Positions 7,011-14,638 are shown, counted from the stretch's first letter. The stretch is DNA of 27,119 nt from DASZGL01 sp035938875 (GCA_035938875.1 DASZGL010000031.1:1-27119); one strand, 5' to 3'. A program made the numbers and translations. The notes: generated from the letters alone by a model not told the origin.

Positions 7011-7316
7011 TCACCTCCTGACTACGAACATCGCGATGACCTTCCCCGGGCTGGCGCCGGCCCCGGCCGCGGCCGGGGCGTCGACCCCGACCCCTGATGG
7101 GGCCTCATACAGGGCCTCACCCAAACCGATGAGCGTCCATCCACCGGCCCCGAGAACTGGGCCGGTAGCGCCCTTCAGCGCAGTGCCCAGGTCGCCCATC
7201 TGATCGTTAGTCAAGCTCAGGGTGTCGAGAACCGTCTTCGGCACGCCGAAATAGTTGCCCGCACCGTCCTTCAGCACCAGGACGTCAGTCCGGCTCTGCA
7301 CTGTCTTGCCCGCCAT
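7011..7316 (-). CDS. Small cysteine-free protein, candidate precursor/substrate of YcaO-TfuA
   Basis: A 101-residue protein from ATG 7316 with AAGGAGG seven bases upstream. It begins with a polar stretch, then DVLVLKDGAGNYFGVPKTVL (residues 11-30), which looks like a compact beta-hairpin plus helix and could be a recognition region. Next come TLSLTNDQMGDLGTALKGA, a Gly-rich central part (residues 53-67), an Ala/Gly/Pro-rich segment (76-92) and a hydrophobic-basic end, KVIAMFVVRR. There is no cysteine and few Ser/Thr, so classical thiazole formation is not expected, but a thioamide can form on any suitable backbone position. It lies directly upstream of ycaO (25-bp gap), and its last codons and stop read AGGAGGTGA. 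I do not recognise a named family. It could instead be an accessory protein. Confidence 0.75.
   Translation of the reverse strand: MAGKTVQSRTDVLVLKDGAGNYFGVPKTVLDTLSLTNDQMGDLGTALKGATGPVLGAGGWTLIGLGEALYEAPSGVGVDAPAAAGAGASPGKVIAMFVVRR
7060..7079. repeat. 20-bp perfect palindrome inside the small-protein gene
   Basis: GCCCCGGCCGCGGCCGGGGC is its own reverse complement. It encodes part of the Ala/Gly-rich stretch near residues 80-86 of the small protein, 49 to 68 bases before its stop codon on the coding strand. It could form a strong RNA hairpin between the small-protein gene and ycaO, or it may simply reflect GC-rich Ala/Gly codons. Confidence 0.5.
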
Positions 7317-7463
7317 GTCGGTCCCTCCTTGTCGTCCTCCGGACGGCAAACCATACAGAACCTGGACGCGTCGAATGTGCGCGGGGTGCGACCTGAACGC
7401 GCACCGAACGGTACCCTCAGCACCACCGCCAAACCGCCTCAATCGAGAGAGTGGAGCTCGTAC
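7317..7463. promoter_or_regulatory. Divergent control region of the YcaO cassette and the NTPase-cyclase gene
   Basis: A 147-bp gap separates the start codons of the two divergent genes, so promoters for both should lie here. On the minus strand a TATGGT about 7350-7355 could be a -10 element for the small protein, without a convincing -35 at normal spacing. No clear operator repeat is visible. Confidence 0.45.
7324..7330 (-). promoter_or_regulatory. Strong ribosome binding site of the small-protein gene
   Basis: AAGGAGG on the minus strand, seven bases before ATG 7316. It decides the start of the 101-residue protein against the longer open frame to 7550. Confidence 0.85.
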
Positions 7464-10400
7464 ATGCCGGCCCAGTCCCTGTGTCCCCTGCTCATCGGCC
7501 GCCAGGAGGAGCTGGCGAGCCTCGAGGACGCCCTCGTCGCTGCGATGCACGGTGAGGGGAGCATGGTCGTGGTCACCGGTGAGGCGGGGATCGGCAAGAC
7601 GCGACTTGCTCGGGAGCTGCGGGAGACGGCAGAGCGTTTCGGCGTCGCCACAATGTGGGGCGGTTGCTCTGAGAACGAGTTGTCCCTGCCCTACCTACCC
7701 CTTTTGGTAGCGGTCAACAACCATCTTGCCGGCGTCGAATTGGCCGCGCTGGCCCACCGTCTCGGCCCGATGCGACGTCATCTGAGCACGCTCTTCCCCC
7801 AGCTGGGGGATCGCCCGGCGCCGTCCGCGGCCGATCCCAAGATGGCGCGGCTGCACCTCTTCGAGGCGACGCTTGCATTGCTCCACACCCTCGCCGGCGA
7901 CCGCGGCGCACTCCTCATCATCGAGGACCTCCACTGGGCCGACGCCGCGACCAGGGAGCTGCTCGACTATCTGGCGCGTCGCGTGCGGGCGTTCCCACTT
8001 CTCATCGTCGTCACGCTGCGCGTCGGTGAGCTGCCGCGGCGGCACCCGCAGCGTCGCGTCCTGGACGACTGGCGCAGGGCTCTGCTGGTGCGATCAGTGA
8101 ATCTGAAGCCGCTCCAACCGGCGCAGCTCGGCGCCATGGCGGGCACCATCCTGGAACGGGGCGATCTGCCCATCGAACTCACGGGCTACCTCCACGAACG
8201 CAGCGAGGGGAATCCACTCTTCCTCGAGGAGCTGCTCAAGGAGGTGATCGACCGCAGCGGCGACGCTCGGCGTGTCGATATTTGGGACACGAAGCTCATC
8301 GATTCCCTCGGTGTCCCGAGCTCGATCGCGGACAACGTCGTCGTGAGAGTCGAGCGCCTGCGGTCGTCCGAGGCGCGAGTCGTTCGCGTCGCCGCGGTGC
8401 TTGGCGGTTCGTTCGCGCCCGCCGCTCTGGCCACCATCGTCGGACTCGACGAAGCTGTCGTCGAGGAGGCGGTCGCCGCATGTGTGCGTCAGCAGCTTCT
8501 CGAGCCGGATGCCGACGTGGGCAACTTTCGTTTCCGGCACGCGCTGACGCGACAGGCGGTCTACCAGGACATCCCGCCGACCAAGCGGCGCCAGCTGCAC
8601 GGACGCGTGGCCGACCACCTCATGCGTCAAGACGAGCCGGCACCGCCGAGCGAGATCGCGCATCACCTCATCGCCGCGGGGCGAACCGCGGAGGCTGTGC
8701 CGGCGTGCTTCGAGGCTGCGGAGGCCGCGCTGCAACGCTACGCGGTGCGCGAGGCGGCGACGCTGTATGAACGCTGTGTCCCCTACGTGCACGACCAGGC
8801 GGAGAAGGGGGCGCTGCTCTGCCGGCTCGGCGAGATCCTGCAGCTCGCCGACGAGAATCGGCGAGCCCTTCGCCGGCTCGCCGACGGTGTGGCGCTGCTC
8901 GAAGGAGCCGGTAAGGTGCGCGCCGCGGCGCGTTACCGGCTCGCGCTGGGACGCTGTCATTGGGAGCTTGGCGACGGACCGCATGCCGCCGCTGAATACG
9001 AGCGCGCGCGTCGCGTGCTGGAGAAGGACGGACCAAGCGCCGACCTGGCACGCGCGTACGTGCGGCTCGCCGGGATGCGCGTCTTCGATCACGTGTCGGA
9101 TGACGGCCTGGCGCTCGCGGAGCGAGCGGTCGAGATCTCGATAGAGGCGCAGGCTGACGGCGAGCTGGCGTGGGCGCTCAACTACTTCGGGGTCGCGCTG
9201 ACGCAGACAGGCCAGGTTTCCGCAGGGCTGACGGCTCTCGACCGCAGCTACGCACAGGCGATGACACACGATCTGCCGTGGATCGCCGATCTAGCCCTGA
9301 TCAATGCAATCAACGTCTGCCTCACAGCGCTGCGGCCGCGTGAGGCGGCGGACCGCGTCGAGCAGCTTCGTGCGCTCCCCGTGGGGCGTTACCGCGACGT
9401 CGTGCTGCGCATGTTTGATACCAACCTTGCCCACGTCGCGGGACACGTCACCACAGCGGTTCCGGTGGCGCGGGATTACCTCGCGCTGGTTCGCGATGGT
9501 GAGGCTCACGCGCACCTGCCCGACGCGTCGATCACCCTAGCATCTGTGCTCGTCGACGCGGGGCGCCTCCATGAGGCGCAACAGGTGCTTCCGTCCACCG
9601 CCTTTCATCGGGAGATCGAGGCAAAGCTGCTGACCACGACCATGCGTCTACACTTGGCCCTCGGCGAGACGGATGCTGCTGCCGAGATCGGTCGACAGGT
9701 TGCGGGCGAAACCGGCTGGAGCCTCCCCGCCGTCCTCAGCGAATGCGCCGTCGAAGCCCTGATCGCTGCTGGAGATGTCGGCGAGGCTGAAGCTTTCATG
9801 GAGCGCTCAGGACTGCCGTTCAGTGCCGAAGCGTTCCGTCCTCTTCTCGATCGTGCCCGCGGACGGGTAGAACTCGCCCGCGGCCGCGCTGACGAGGGCC
9901 TTGCGCTCCTCTCCGGAGCAGCCACAGCCCTCGGCGCCGCCGGCAACCACCTGCAGGAGCTCTGGACCATCGTCGACGTGGCGCGGGCCCAAGCGGCGGC
10001 CGGCGCGCAGCCCGATGCCGTGGAGACGCTGCGCGAGGTGATCCGACAGGCGCGGGATGGAGGCGCTGTCGCGGTGGCCGACCGGGCACTGAGTGTCGCC
10101 GAGGAGCTCGGCGTCCTCATGCAGGTGGTCGGTGCGCAGCCGCCGCCGATTCCCGTCATGGGCCGGGCACATACTGAGGTCGCAGCGCAGCACGGGGCGG
10201 GCGCTGTCGAGCGAATCGTCTCGGTGATGTTCGCCGATGTGCGCGGCTCCACCGAGCTGACCGCGGCGAGCGTACCCGCCGACCACGCGGGGCGAATGGC
10301 GACCTTCTATCGTTGGGCGTCTCGCGCGGTTGAGCGCCACCACGGTGTTCTGGACAAGTTCGCCGGAGACTCGGTCATGGCGACTTTCATGGAGACGCTC

Positions 10401-10745
10401 GACCACTGCGTCGACGCGCTCGAGGCCGCGCTGTCCATACAGGAGCGAGGCGCCTTGCTGGGACTACCGGTTGGGGCGGGCGTCGCCGTCGGTCCGGCGG
10501 TCGTGGGATGGCTGTCACAGGGGACGGACCTCAGCGTCATCGGCAACGTCGCCAACCTCGCTGCGCGCTTGCAGAATGCGGCCCAAGCAGGCGAGGTGGT
10601 GCTTGACGCGGAGGCCTATCGGCGGGCTCGCAGCTGGTGCGACGAGCATGGCGTGGAACTGACCTCTGTCGTGCTGCAGCTCAAGGGATTTTCCGGAGAT
10701 GTCCCGGCCTACCGGGCCCGGCGCTTGCCGAAATCGCTGCGTTAG
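7464..10745 (+). CDS. AAA/STAND-type NTPase with TPR-like repeats and C-terminal class III nucleotide cyclase
   Basis: A 1093-residue regulator. The N-terminal AAA_16-type NTPase has Walker A GEAGIGKT (residues 39-46) and Walker B LLIIEDLHWAD (150-160), followed by LEELLKEV and a winged-helix-like part ending near 390. Residues about 400-880 are Ala/Leu/Arg-rich helical repeats of the TPR type. The C-terminus (about 910-1085) is a class III cyclase: RIVSVMFADVRGST with metal-binding D925, KFAGDSVMATF with D969, and VIGNVANLAARL with the catalytic Asn/Arg. Most such fusions have the cyclase first and many lack one in favour of a LuxR HTH, so a C-terminal cyclase is less usual. ATG 7464 follows GTGGAG; the longer frame to 7329 would run into the opposite gene's leader. 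Divergent from the YcaO cassette, so a regulatory link is plausible. Product nucleotide not predictable. Confidence 0.88.
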   Translation: MPAQSLCPLLIGRQEELASLEDALVAAMHGEGSMVVVTGEAGIGKTRLARELRETAERFGVATMWGGCSENELSLPYLPLLVAVNNHLAGVELAALAHRLGPMRRHLSTLFPQLGDRPAPSAADPKMARLHLFEATLALLHTLAGDRGALLIIEDLHWADAATRELLDYLARRVRAFPLLIVVTLRVGELPRRHPQRRVLDDWRRALLVRSVNLKPLQPAQLGAMAGTILERGDLPIELTGYLHERSEGNPLFLEELLKEVIDRSGDARRVDIWDTKLIDSLGVPSSIADNVVVRVERLRSSEARVVRVAAVLGGSFAPAALATIVGLDEAVVEEAVAACVRQQLLEPDADVGNFRFRHALTRQAVYQDIPPTKRRQLHGRVADHLMRQDEPAPPSEIAHHLIAAGRTAEAVPACFEAAEAALQRYAVREAATLYERCVPYVHDQAEKGALLCRLGEILQLADENRRALRRLADGVALLEGAGKVRAAARYRLALGRCHWELGDGPHAAAEYERARRVLEKDGPSADLARAYVRLAGMRVFDHVSDDGLALAERAVEISIEAQADGELAWALNYFGVALTQTGQVSAGLTALDRSYAQAMTHDLPWIADLALINAINVCLTALRPREAADRVEQLRALPVGRYRDVVLRMFDTNLAHVAGHVTTAVPVARDYLALVRDGEAHAHLPDASITLASVLVDAGRLHEAQQVLPSTAFHREIEAKLLTTTMRLHLALGETDAAAEIGRQVAGETGWSLPAVLSECAVEALIAAGDVGEAEAFMERSGLPFSAEAFRPLLDRARGRVELARGRADEGLALLSGAATALGAAGNHLQELWTIVDVARAQAAAGAQPDAVETLREVIRQARDGGAVAVADRALSVAEELGVLMQVVGAQPPPIPVMGRAHTEVAAQHGAGAVERIVSVMFADVRGSTELTAASVPADHAGRMATFYRWASRAVERHHGVLDKFAGDSVMATFMETLDHCVDALEAALSIQERGALLGLPVGAGVAVGPAVVGWLSQGTDLSVIGNVANLAARLQNAAQAGEVVLDAEAYRRARSWCDEHGVELTSVVLQLKGFSGDVPAYRARRLPKSLR

Positions 10746-10960
10746 CCGCCGGCTTCGCTGCGACCAGGCGTCGACCTCGATGCCGAGATGATGGCGGCGG
10801 CGGCGGACGAGGTAGCGCCGCCGATGACCGCACCACCGCCGAGAACCAGCAGGCGGCTCAGCGGCGCCTCGGGCGCTTAGCAGTTGCCGCCGCCCTCGAC
10901 TCCACCTCGCCACCGCCCGCGTAACGTCAGCGCGGGCCGCCACGCTGTGTAACTCTGGGG

Positions 10961-11905
10961 TCAGCTGACCGTGAATTCGGCAGCGAGTCCGGCGCTGGCT
11001 TCGAACATGTTGGTTTTGGGGTCGATGCCGTCGCCGAACGCAACGTAGGTCCCCGGCGACAGGTTGAACGTGCCCAGCACCTGAGAGCCGATGATGCATG
11101 AGCAGCCAAATGGCGGGAATGGGTCGGGTCCGCCAATACCCTGCAGTCCGAGCGTGAGCTGCGGCGGCGGCCCGGTTGGAGGCGCTGGGCCATTCGCCGC
11201 TTGGGCTTGCTGAGCGAACGCGGCGACGACGTCGGCCAGTGGCTTGGCCGGGCCGGTGAAGCGGTAGAAGGTCAACCGGTGGGCGGCGACGCTGTCGGTG
11301 TTGACCATGACGTATGTCCCCTTGCCGAAACCGGTGGGAACGTTGACAGCGTTCGCGCTGATGGCGAGGGTGCCGCCAGTTGTGGGTTGCGGCTGTCCCT
11401 TTGCTGGCGCTCCGCTGACCGTGAACTGCGCCAGGTAGCCCTGCGCTGCCTGGACCGGGGCGTTCGGCCCCCTGGAGATCAGCGAGAGCACGAAGTTCGT
11501 GCTCGCCGCAAAGGTGAGGAACAGCGTCTGACTGCCCGCTGGGGGGAGGACCCAGGAGAACCCGAGCTCGACCTTCTGGGGCAATTGGTCGAGGTTGCCG
11601 CTGCTCAGGGTCGCTCGCAACTGGTCCAGCGTCGTGCCCGCCACTGGGCTGGCAAATTTGAACTCGTGCAGCGCGCTGTCGTTGTTGTGCAGATCGAACT
11701 CGATCAGGCCCGCCGGCAGCTGACCTGCGGGCTGGATGTCGTACCCACTCGCCGTCGCCGCGATGCTCACCTTCGGAATCGACGACGACGACGTGCTCGT
11801 GGACCCGCCGCACGCCGCCAGCGCGACCACGGCGCCACAGGTGACCACGACGGCCCGTAGCCGGCAGGCGGGGCGTGTTGGCGGTGTACCAGCGAGATCT
11901 GCCAT
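10961..11905 (-). CDS. Predicted lipoprotein with two cupredoxin-like domains
   Basis: A 314-residue protein from ATG 11905, with AAGGGAG a few bases upstream. The signal peptide ends in LAAC (Cys about residue 32) followed by a Gly/Ser/Thr linker, so a lipid anchor outside the membrane is expected. The mature protein reads as two similar beta-sandwich domains. The first has GLIEFDLHNNDSALHEFKF and a later SQTLFLTF. The second has GTYVMVNTDSVAAHRLTFYRF and ends with LSPGTYVAFG. This resembles the cupredoxin fold, in which a His in such strands may bind copper, but a complete copper site is not evident. A CSC motif lies in the C-terminal third (FGCSCIIG). It converges on the NTPase-cyclase gene. 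Function unknown. Confidence 0.72.
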   Translation of the reverse strand: MADLAGTPPTRPACRLRAVVVTCGAVVALAACGGSTSTSSSSIPKVSIAATASGYDIQPAGQLPAGLIEFDLHNNDSALHEFKFASPVAGTTLDQLRATLSSGNLDQLPQKVELGFSWVLPPAGSQTLFLTFAASTNFVLSLISRGPNAPVQAAQGYLAQFTVSGAPAKGQPQPTTGGTLAISANAVNVPTGFGKGTYVMVNTDSVAAHRLTFYRFTGPAKPLADVVAAFAQQAQAANGPAPPTGPPPQLTLGLQGIGGPDPFPPFGCSCIIGSQVLGTFNLSPGTYVAFGDGIDPKTNMFEASAGLAAEFTVS

Positions 11906-11997
11906 GCCCTCTCCCTTCGAACGTAGGCTGATCACGGCAACGCGGATCCACACGCAAGAACGTCGTGGGACCATCGAGAATACACCCGGGACGGTGG

Positions 11998-12012
11998 TGT
12001 GACGAACGTCAC
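11998..12012. promoter_or_regulatory. CRP-like binding site upstream of the lipoprotein gene
   Basis: TGTGA-CGAACG-TCAC fits the CRP family consensus TGTGA-N6-TCACA at 9 of 10 positions (the next base is C). The centre is about 100 bp upstream of ATG 11905 and roughly 36 bp upstream of the start expected from the TATTCT -10 candidate, a position suited to activation. No CRP gene is in the window, so the binding protein is inferred. Confidence 0.4.
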
Positions 12013-12213
12013 CCCCGGTCGGTGGTGGACGACGCTGCCGGGATCGCCAGCGCGATCGATGCTGGCGGCAGCGCGGCGCAGCGCCAGAGATGATGAGGAC
12101 GCCGCCCGCGTCCGCCGGCCCGGACGGGTGGGCCCGCCGGCTGGCGATGCGGCCGCATGGTCACTTCGCATCGGTACAACGCCAACCCTGCGCTGGTGTC
12201 CTGAGGCGAACGC

Positions 12214-12510
12214 TCAGTCGCGCTCCCGAGCTTCCCTCGCAGCAGACTGTGCCGCGTGATCGCGAATGATGTCGTGCTGGACATCGGCAAACGACCGGGT
12301 TGGATACGAGCGCTGCCTCTGTTGTCGACTCTGACTGGACCCCGGAACGTTTCCGTTGGTACTCTGCCCGGCCGCAGGTACCTGGGATGCGCGAGGGTCG
12401 TCGGGCCGCCCTGCATCGTTCTGCCACCGTAGTCCGTGCCCCTGCATCACGTACAGAGATTCGGTGCGGAGCGGTCCGCCGTTCGCATCGAGGTCCGGAT
12501 GTCTATTCAT
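12214..12510 (-). CDS. Doubtful small hypothetical protein
   Basis: A 98-residue frame from ATG 12510. The translation is rich in Asp, Gln, Asn and Ser with a helical, charged end (DIIRDHAAQSAAREARERD), which is less shadow-like than the other frames of this gap. Against it: no ribosome binding site, mixed third codon positions and no recognisable domain. Most likely non-coding, or a lineage-specific protein. Confidence 0.22.
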   Translation of the reverse strand: MNRHPDLDANGGPLRTESLYVMQGHGLRWQNDAGRPDDPRASQVPAAGQSTNGNVPGSSQSRQQRQRSYPTRSFADVQHDIIRDHAAQSAAREARERD

Positions 12511-12713
12511 TGAATGTCGAGTTGCTCGGGCTCTCAGAAACGCCATGCATCTGCCTCGCGGCAGGGTCGAATTGGGGGCCGACCGGACCCGGCCTAGATG
12601 GCCCACTGCCCAGTCTGCGGCCTTCGAAGACGTAAATGCTGGTGCGCGCCGATACTGGGACAGCGGCGCGACATCTGCGTTGGGTCTCAGGCAAGGGGTA
12701 ATGTGAGACGCAA

Positions 12714-13388
12714 ATGGAGCCAGATGGCGTCACGGTGGACCACGACCTGCTCGATCAGCAGCTCGCCCACTGGCAGGAGCAGCTTGTCAGCAAACCGGAA
12801 ATGTTCGGAAGGGATCCCAGCGTACCGGCGCGCGCCGCCGACCTCCTGTTCGCCGCCGAAGGCGTGCATGACGTCCTCGAGCTGGGTGCCGGGCAGGGTC
12901 GCGACACCGTCTTCTTCGCGGCGCGAGGTCTACGCGTGTATGCTCTCGACTACACGGCGAGCGGCGTCCAAGCCATCCGCGACAGCGCCATCCGCTGCGG
13001 GCTCGGCGGTGCGATCACTGCCGCGCAACACGACGTCCGCGACGATCTGCCGTACGCGGACGGCGCCTTTGACGCCTGCTACTCTCACATGCTCTTCAAC
13101 ATGGCCCTGACCACGGCAGAGCTGGCGCGTTTGGCTCAAGAGGTGCGGCGGGTCCTGCGCCCGGGTGGACTCAACATCTATAGCGCTCGCACCACCGAGG
13201 ACCCGCACTACGGCGCCGGCGCCGACCGCGGCGACAACATGTTCGAGGTCGGCGGCTTCATCGTCCATTTCTTCGACGACGCCTTGATTCGTGATCTCGC
13301 CGAGGGGTACGAACTGTTGACAGTCGAGAGGTTCGAGGAGGGCACTCTCCCACGGCGCCTCGTCAGAGTGGTGATGCGGCGTCCATGA
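12714..13388 (+). CDS. Class I SAM-dependent methyltransferase
   Basis: A 224-residue Rossmann-fold methyltransferase. Motif I is VLELGAGQGRDTVFFA (about residues 51-66). An acidic residue ends the next strand (VYALDYTASG, ribose-binding position). Motif II/III is the acid-aromatic DGAFDACYSHMLFNM, and motif IV is VLRPGGLNIYS. It resembles Methyltransf_11/25 family enzymes such as small-molecule methylases of the tellurite/thiopurine type, and the substrate cannot be deduced. ATG 12714 lacks a close ribosome binding site; AAGGGG lies about 20 bases upstream. It converges on the P450 gene with a 13-bp gap, so the two are not co-transcribed. Confidence 0.85.
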   Translation: MEPDGVTVDHDLLDQQLAHWQEQLVSKPEMFGRDPSVPARAADLLFAAEGVHDVLELGAGQGRDTVFFAARGLRVYALDYTASGVQAIRDSAIRCGLGGAITAAQHDVRDDLPYADGAFDACYSHMLFNMALTTAELARLAQEVRRVLRPGGLNIYSARTTEDPHYGAGADRGDNMFEVGGFIVHFFDDALIRDLAEGYELLTVERFEEGTLPRRLVRVVMRRP

Positions 13389-13401
13389 CAGGAGCTCGTC
13401 G

Positions 13402-14607
13402 TTACCCGCTCCACGCGACGGGGAGGGCGTCCAGGCCGTAGATTCCCTGGATGGTGCCGTACACCGGCTCGCCGTCCAGCTGCAGGTTGGGTAGGCGGGG
13501 CGCGAGAAAGGTCAGTGCTTCTTCGAGCTCCACGCGGGCGATGTTCGCACCGACGCAGAAATGGATGCCGGCGCCGAACGTCATGATCCGCGCGCTGTCG
13601 CGCTCTGCGGTGATGTCGAACGCCGGATCACCCGCGCCGTCGCGATTGCCGGTGAAGGAACAGACCATGACCACAGTCCCCTCCGGGAAGGTGATGTCGC
13701 GGTAGATGACATCATCGGTGAGGATTCGCGCGGTGAACGGTGTGACCGGTTCGTGGCGCAGGACCTCGTCGACCGCTTGGGCGACTCGATGTGTCTCGCG
13801 GGCGAGAAGGTGCCACTGATCCGGGTGAGCGGCGAAGAGTCGGATGGCGTGCGCCAGCTGGGACTGAGTCGTGTCGACGCCGCCGATGAGGACGTTCAAC
13901 ACGAGGTTCACGAGCTCGACATCGCTCAGGCGATCGCCATCCGCCTCGGCCGCGATGAGGACGGAGATGAGGTCGTCACCGGGAGTCTCGTGTCGGTGCG
14001 CCAGGAGCTGGTCACACCACGCATAGAACTCTGCAACCGCCTGCTCGATCCTCGGACGCTGCGTCATGAGACTTGGACCGTCGAACTGTCGCTGGATCCA
14101 GTTTGACCACTCATGCAGGCGTGGCGCGTCATCGCGCGGTGCGCCCATGATCGTGGCGATCGTCAACGATGGATACGGTTTGGCGAACGCCTGGACGAAC
14201 TCCATGCGGCGATCGCCCTCGACGTTCGCAAACAATTCCTCGAGCAGCTGGCGCATTGCCGGGCGCCAACGGTCGGCCGCACGAGGGGTGAAGAACGGGT
14301 TGAGCAGGTTGCGCAGCCGGCGGTGGTCTTCACCGTCGATATGCAGGATGTTGCGGTCGATCTCCTCGCGCAGCGGTCCGTTCTCGATGTCGAAGAGCTC
14401 GGCGATCTTCTGGCCTGGAAAGGTCGCCTTCTTGGTGCGCAGGAAGAACTCGCCCGCCTCGCGGTCCAGCGTCATGTAGCCGAGAGGTATGCGCGCAAGC
14501 CACGACCGCTGCGCCAGCGCAGCCATGACTTCGTGGAACCGCTCGCCATGGAGCTCGGTATCCGCGGGATCGAACTCGGGGAGGTCGAGTGCGCCGACGT
14601 CGGTCAT
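13402..14607 (-). CDS. Bacterial cytochrome P450
   Basis: A 401-residue soluble P450, full length for the bacterial class. The I-helix oxygen-activation motif reads IGGVDTTQ, the K-helix ExxR is EVLR, and the heme-binding loop is FGAGIHFCVGANIAR with the thiolate Cys about 50 residues from the C-terminus. The B-C region contains the usual HIDGEDHRRLRNLLNPFF, with the His/Arg pair that contacts heme propionates. Tandem GTG-ATG starts occur at 14610/14607, and ATG is favoured by AGGGTGG just upstream. It lies 31 bp behind the receiver-protein gene on the same strand, so it may be an output gene of that two-component system. No ferredoxin or reductase gene is nearby. Substrate unknown; typical roles are hydroxylation of terpenoids, fatty acids or xenobiotics. 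Confidence 0.93.
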   Translation of the reverse strand: MTDVGALDLPEFDPADTELHGERFHEVMAALAQRSWLARIPLGYMTLDREAGEFFLRTKKATFPGQKIAELFDIENGPLREEIDRNILHIDGEDHRRLRNLLNPFFTPRAADRWRPAMRQLLEELFANVEGDRRMEFVQAFAKPYPSLTIATIMGAPRDDAPRLHEWSNWIQRQFDGPSLMTQRPRIEQAVAEFYAWCDQLLAHRHETPGDDLISVLIAAEADGDRLSDVELVNLVLNVLIGGVDTTQSQLAHAIRLFAAHPDQWHLLARETHRVAQAVDEVLRHEPVTPFTARILTDDVIYRDITFPEGTVVMVCSFTGNRDGAGDPAFDITAERDSARIMTFGAGIHFCVGANIARVELEEALTFLAPRLPNLQLDGEPVYGTIQGIYGLDALPVAWSG

Positions 14608-14638
14608 CACAAGCCACCCTACACAACCAGGGCGACTG

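Larger units (their letters stand above)
11906..12713. other. 808-bp gap with no convincing gene
   Basis: Between the lipoprotein start and the methyltransferase start. It contains the leader and putative promoter of the lipoprotein (TATTCT at 11977-11982 on the minus strand as a possible -10), the CRP-like site, and one weak minus-strand reading frame listed separately. The remaining open frames have basic, Arg/Pro-rich translations typical of shadows. Base composition is visibly less GC-rich around 12480-12560. I see no tRNA, inverted-repeat ends or transposase remnant. Confidence 0.6.

Noticed and set aside
8094..9269. 391-codon minus-strand open frame inside the NTPase-cyclase gene
   Set aside because: It is antisense to a gene with Walker motifs and helical repeats, has no motif of its own, and its codons mirror the GC3 of the real frame.
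10746..10960. Possible gene remnant or terminator between the convergent NTPase-cyclase and lipoprotein genes
   Set aside because: Ala/Arg-rich translations only. The short repeats (CAGCG/CGCTG around 10928-10947 and the 12-bp palindrome 10959-10970) are too weak or too close to the stop codon to call.
11975..12713. Search for tRNA, small RNA, IS ends or attachment site in the large gap
   Set aside because: No cloverleaf-like arms, no CCA end, no terminal inverted repeats and no target-site duplication could be made out by eye.
12598..12720. Zinc-ribbon-like CPVCG...KCWC peptide upstream of the methyltransferase
   Set aside because: The frame continues into Ser/Arg-rich shadow sequence of the methyltransferase gene, has no ribosome binding site, and the two Cys pairs are too close together for a standard zinc ribbon.
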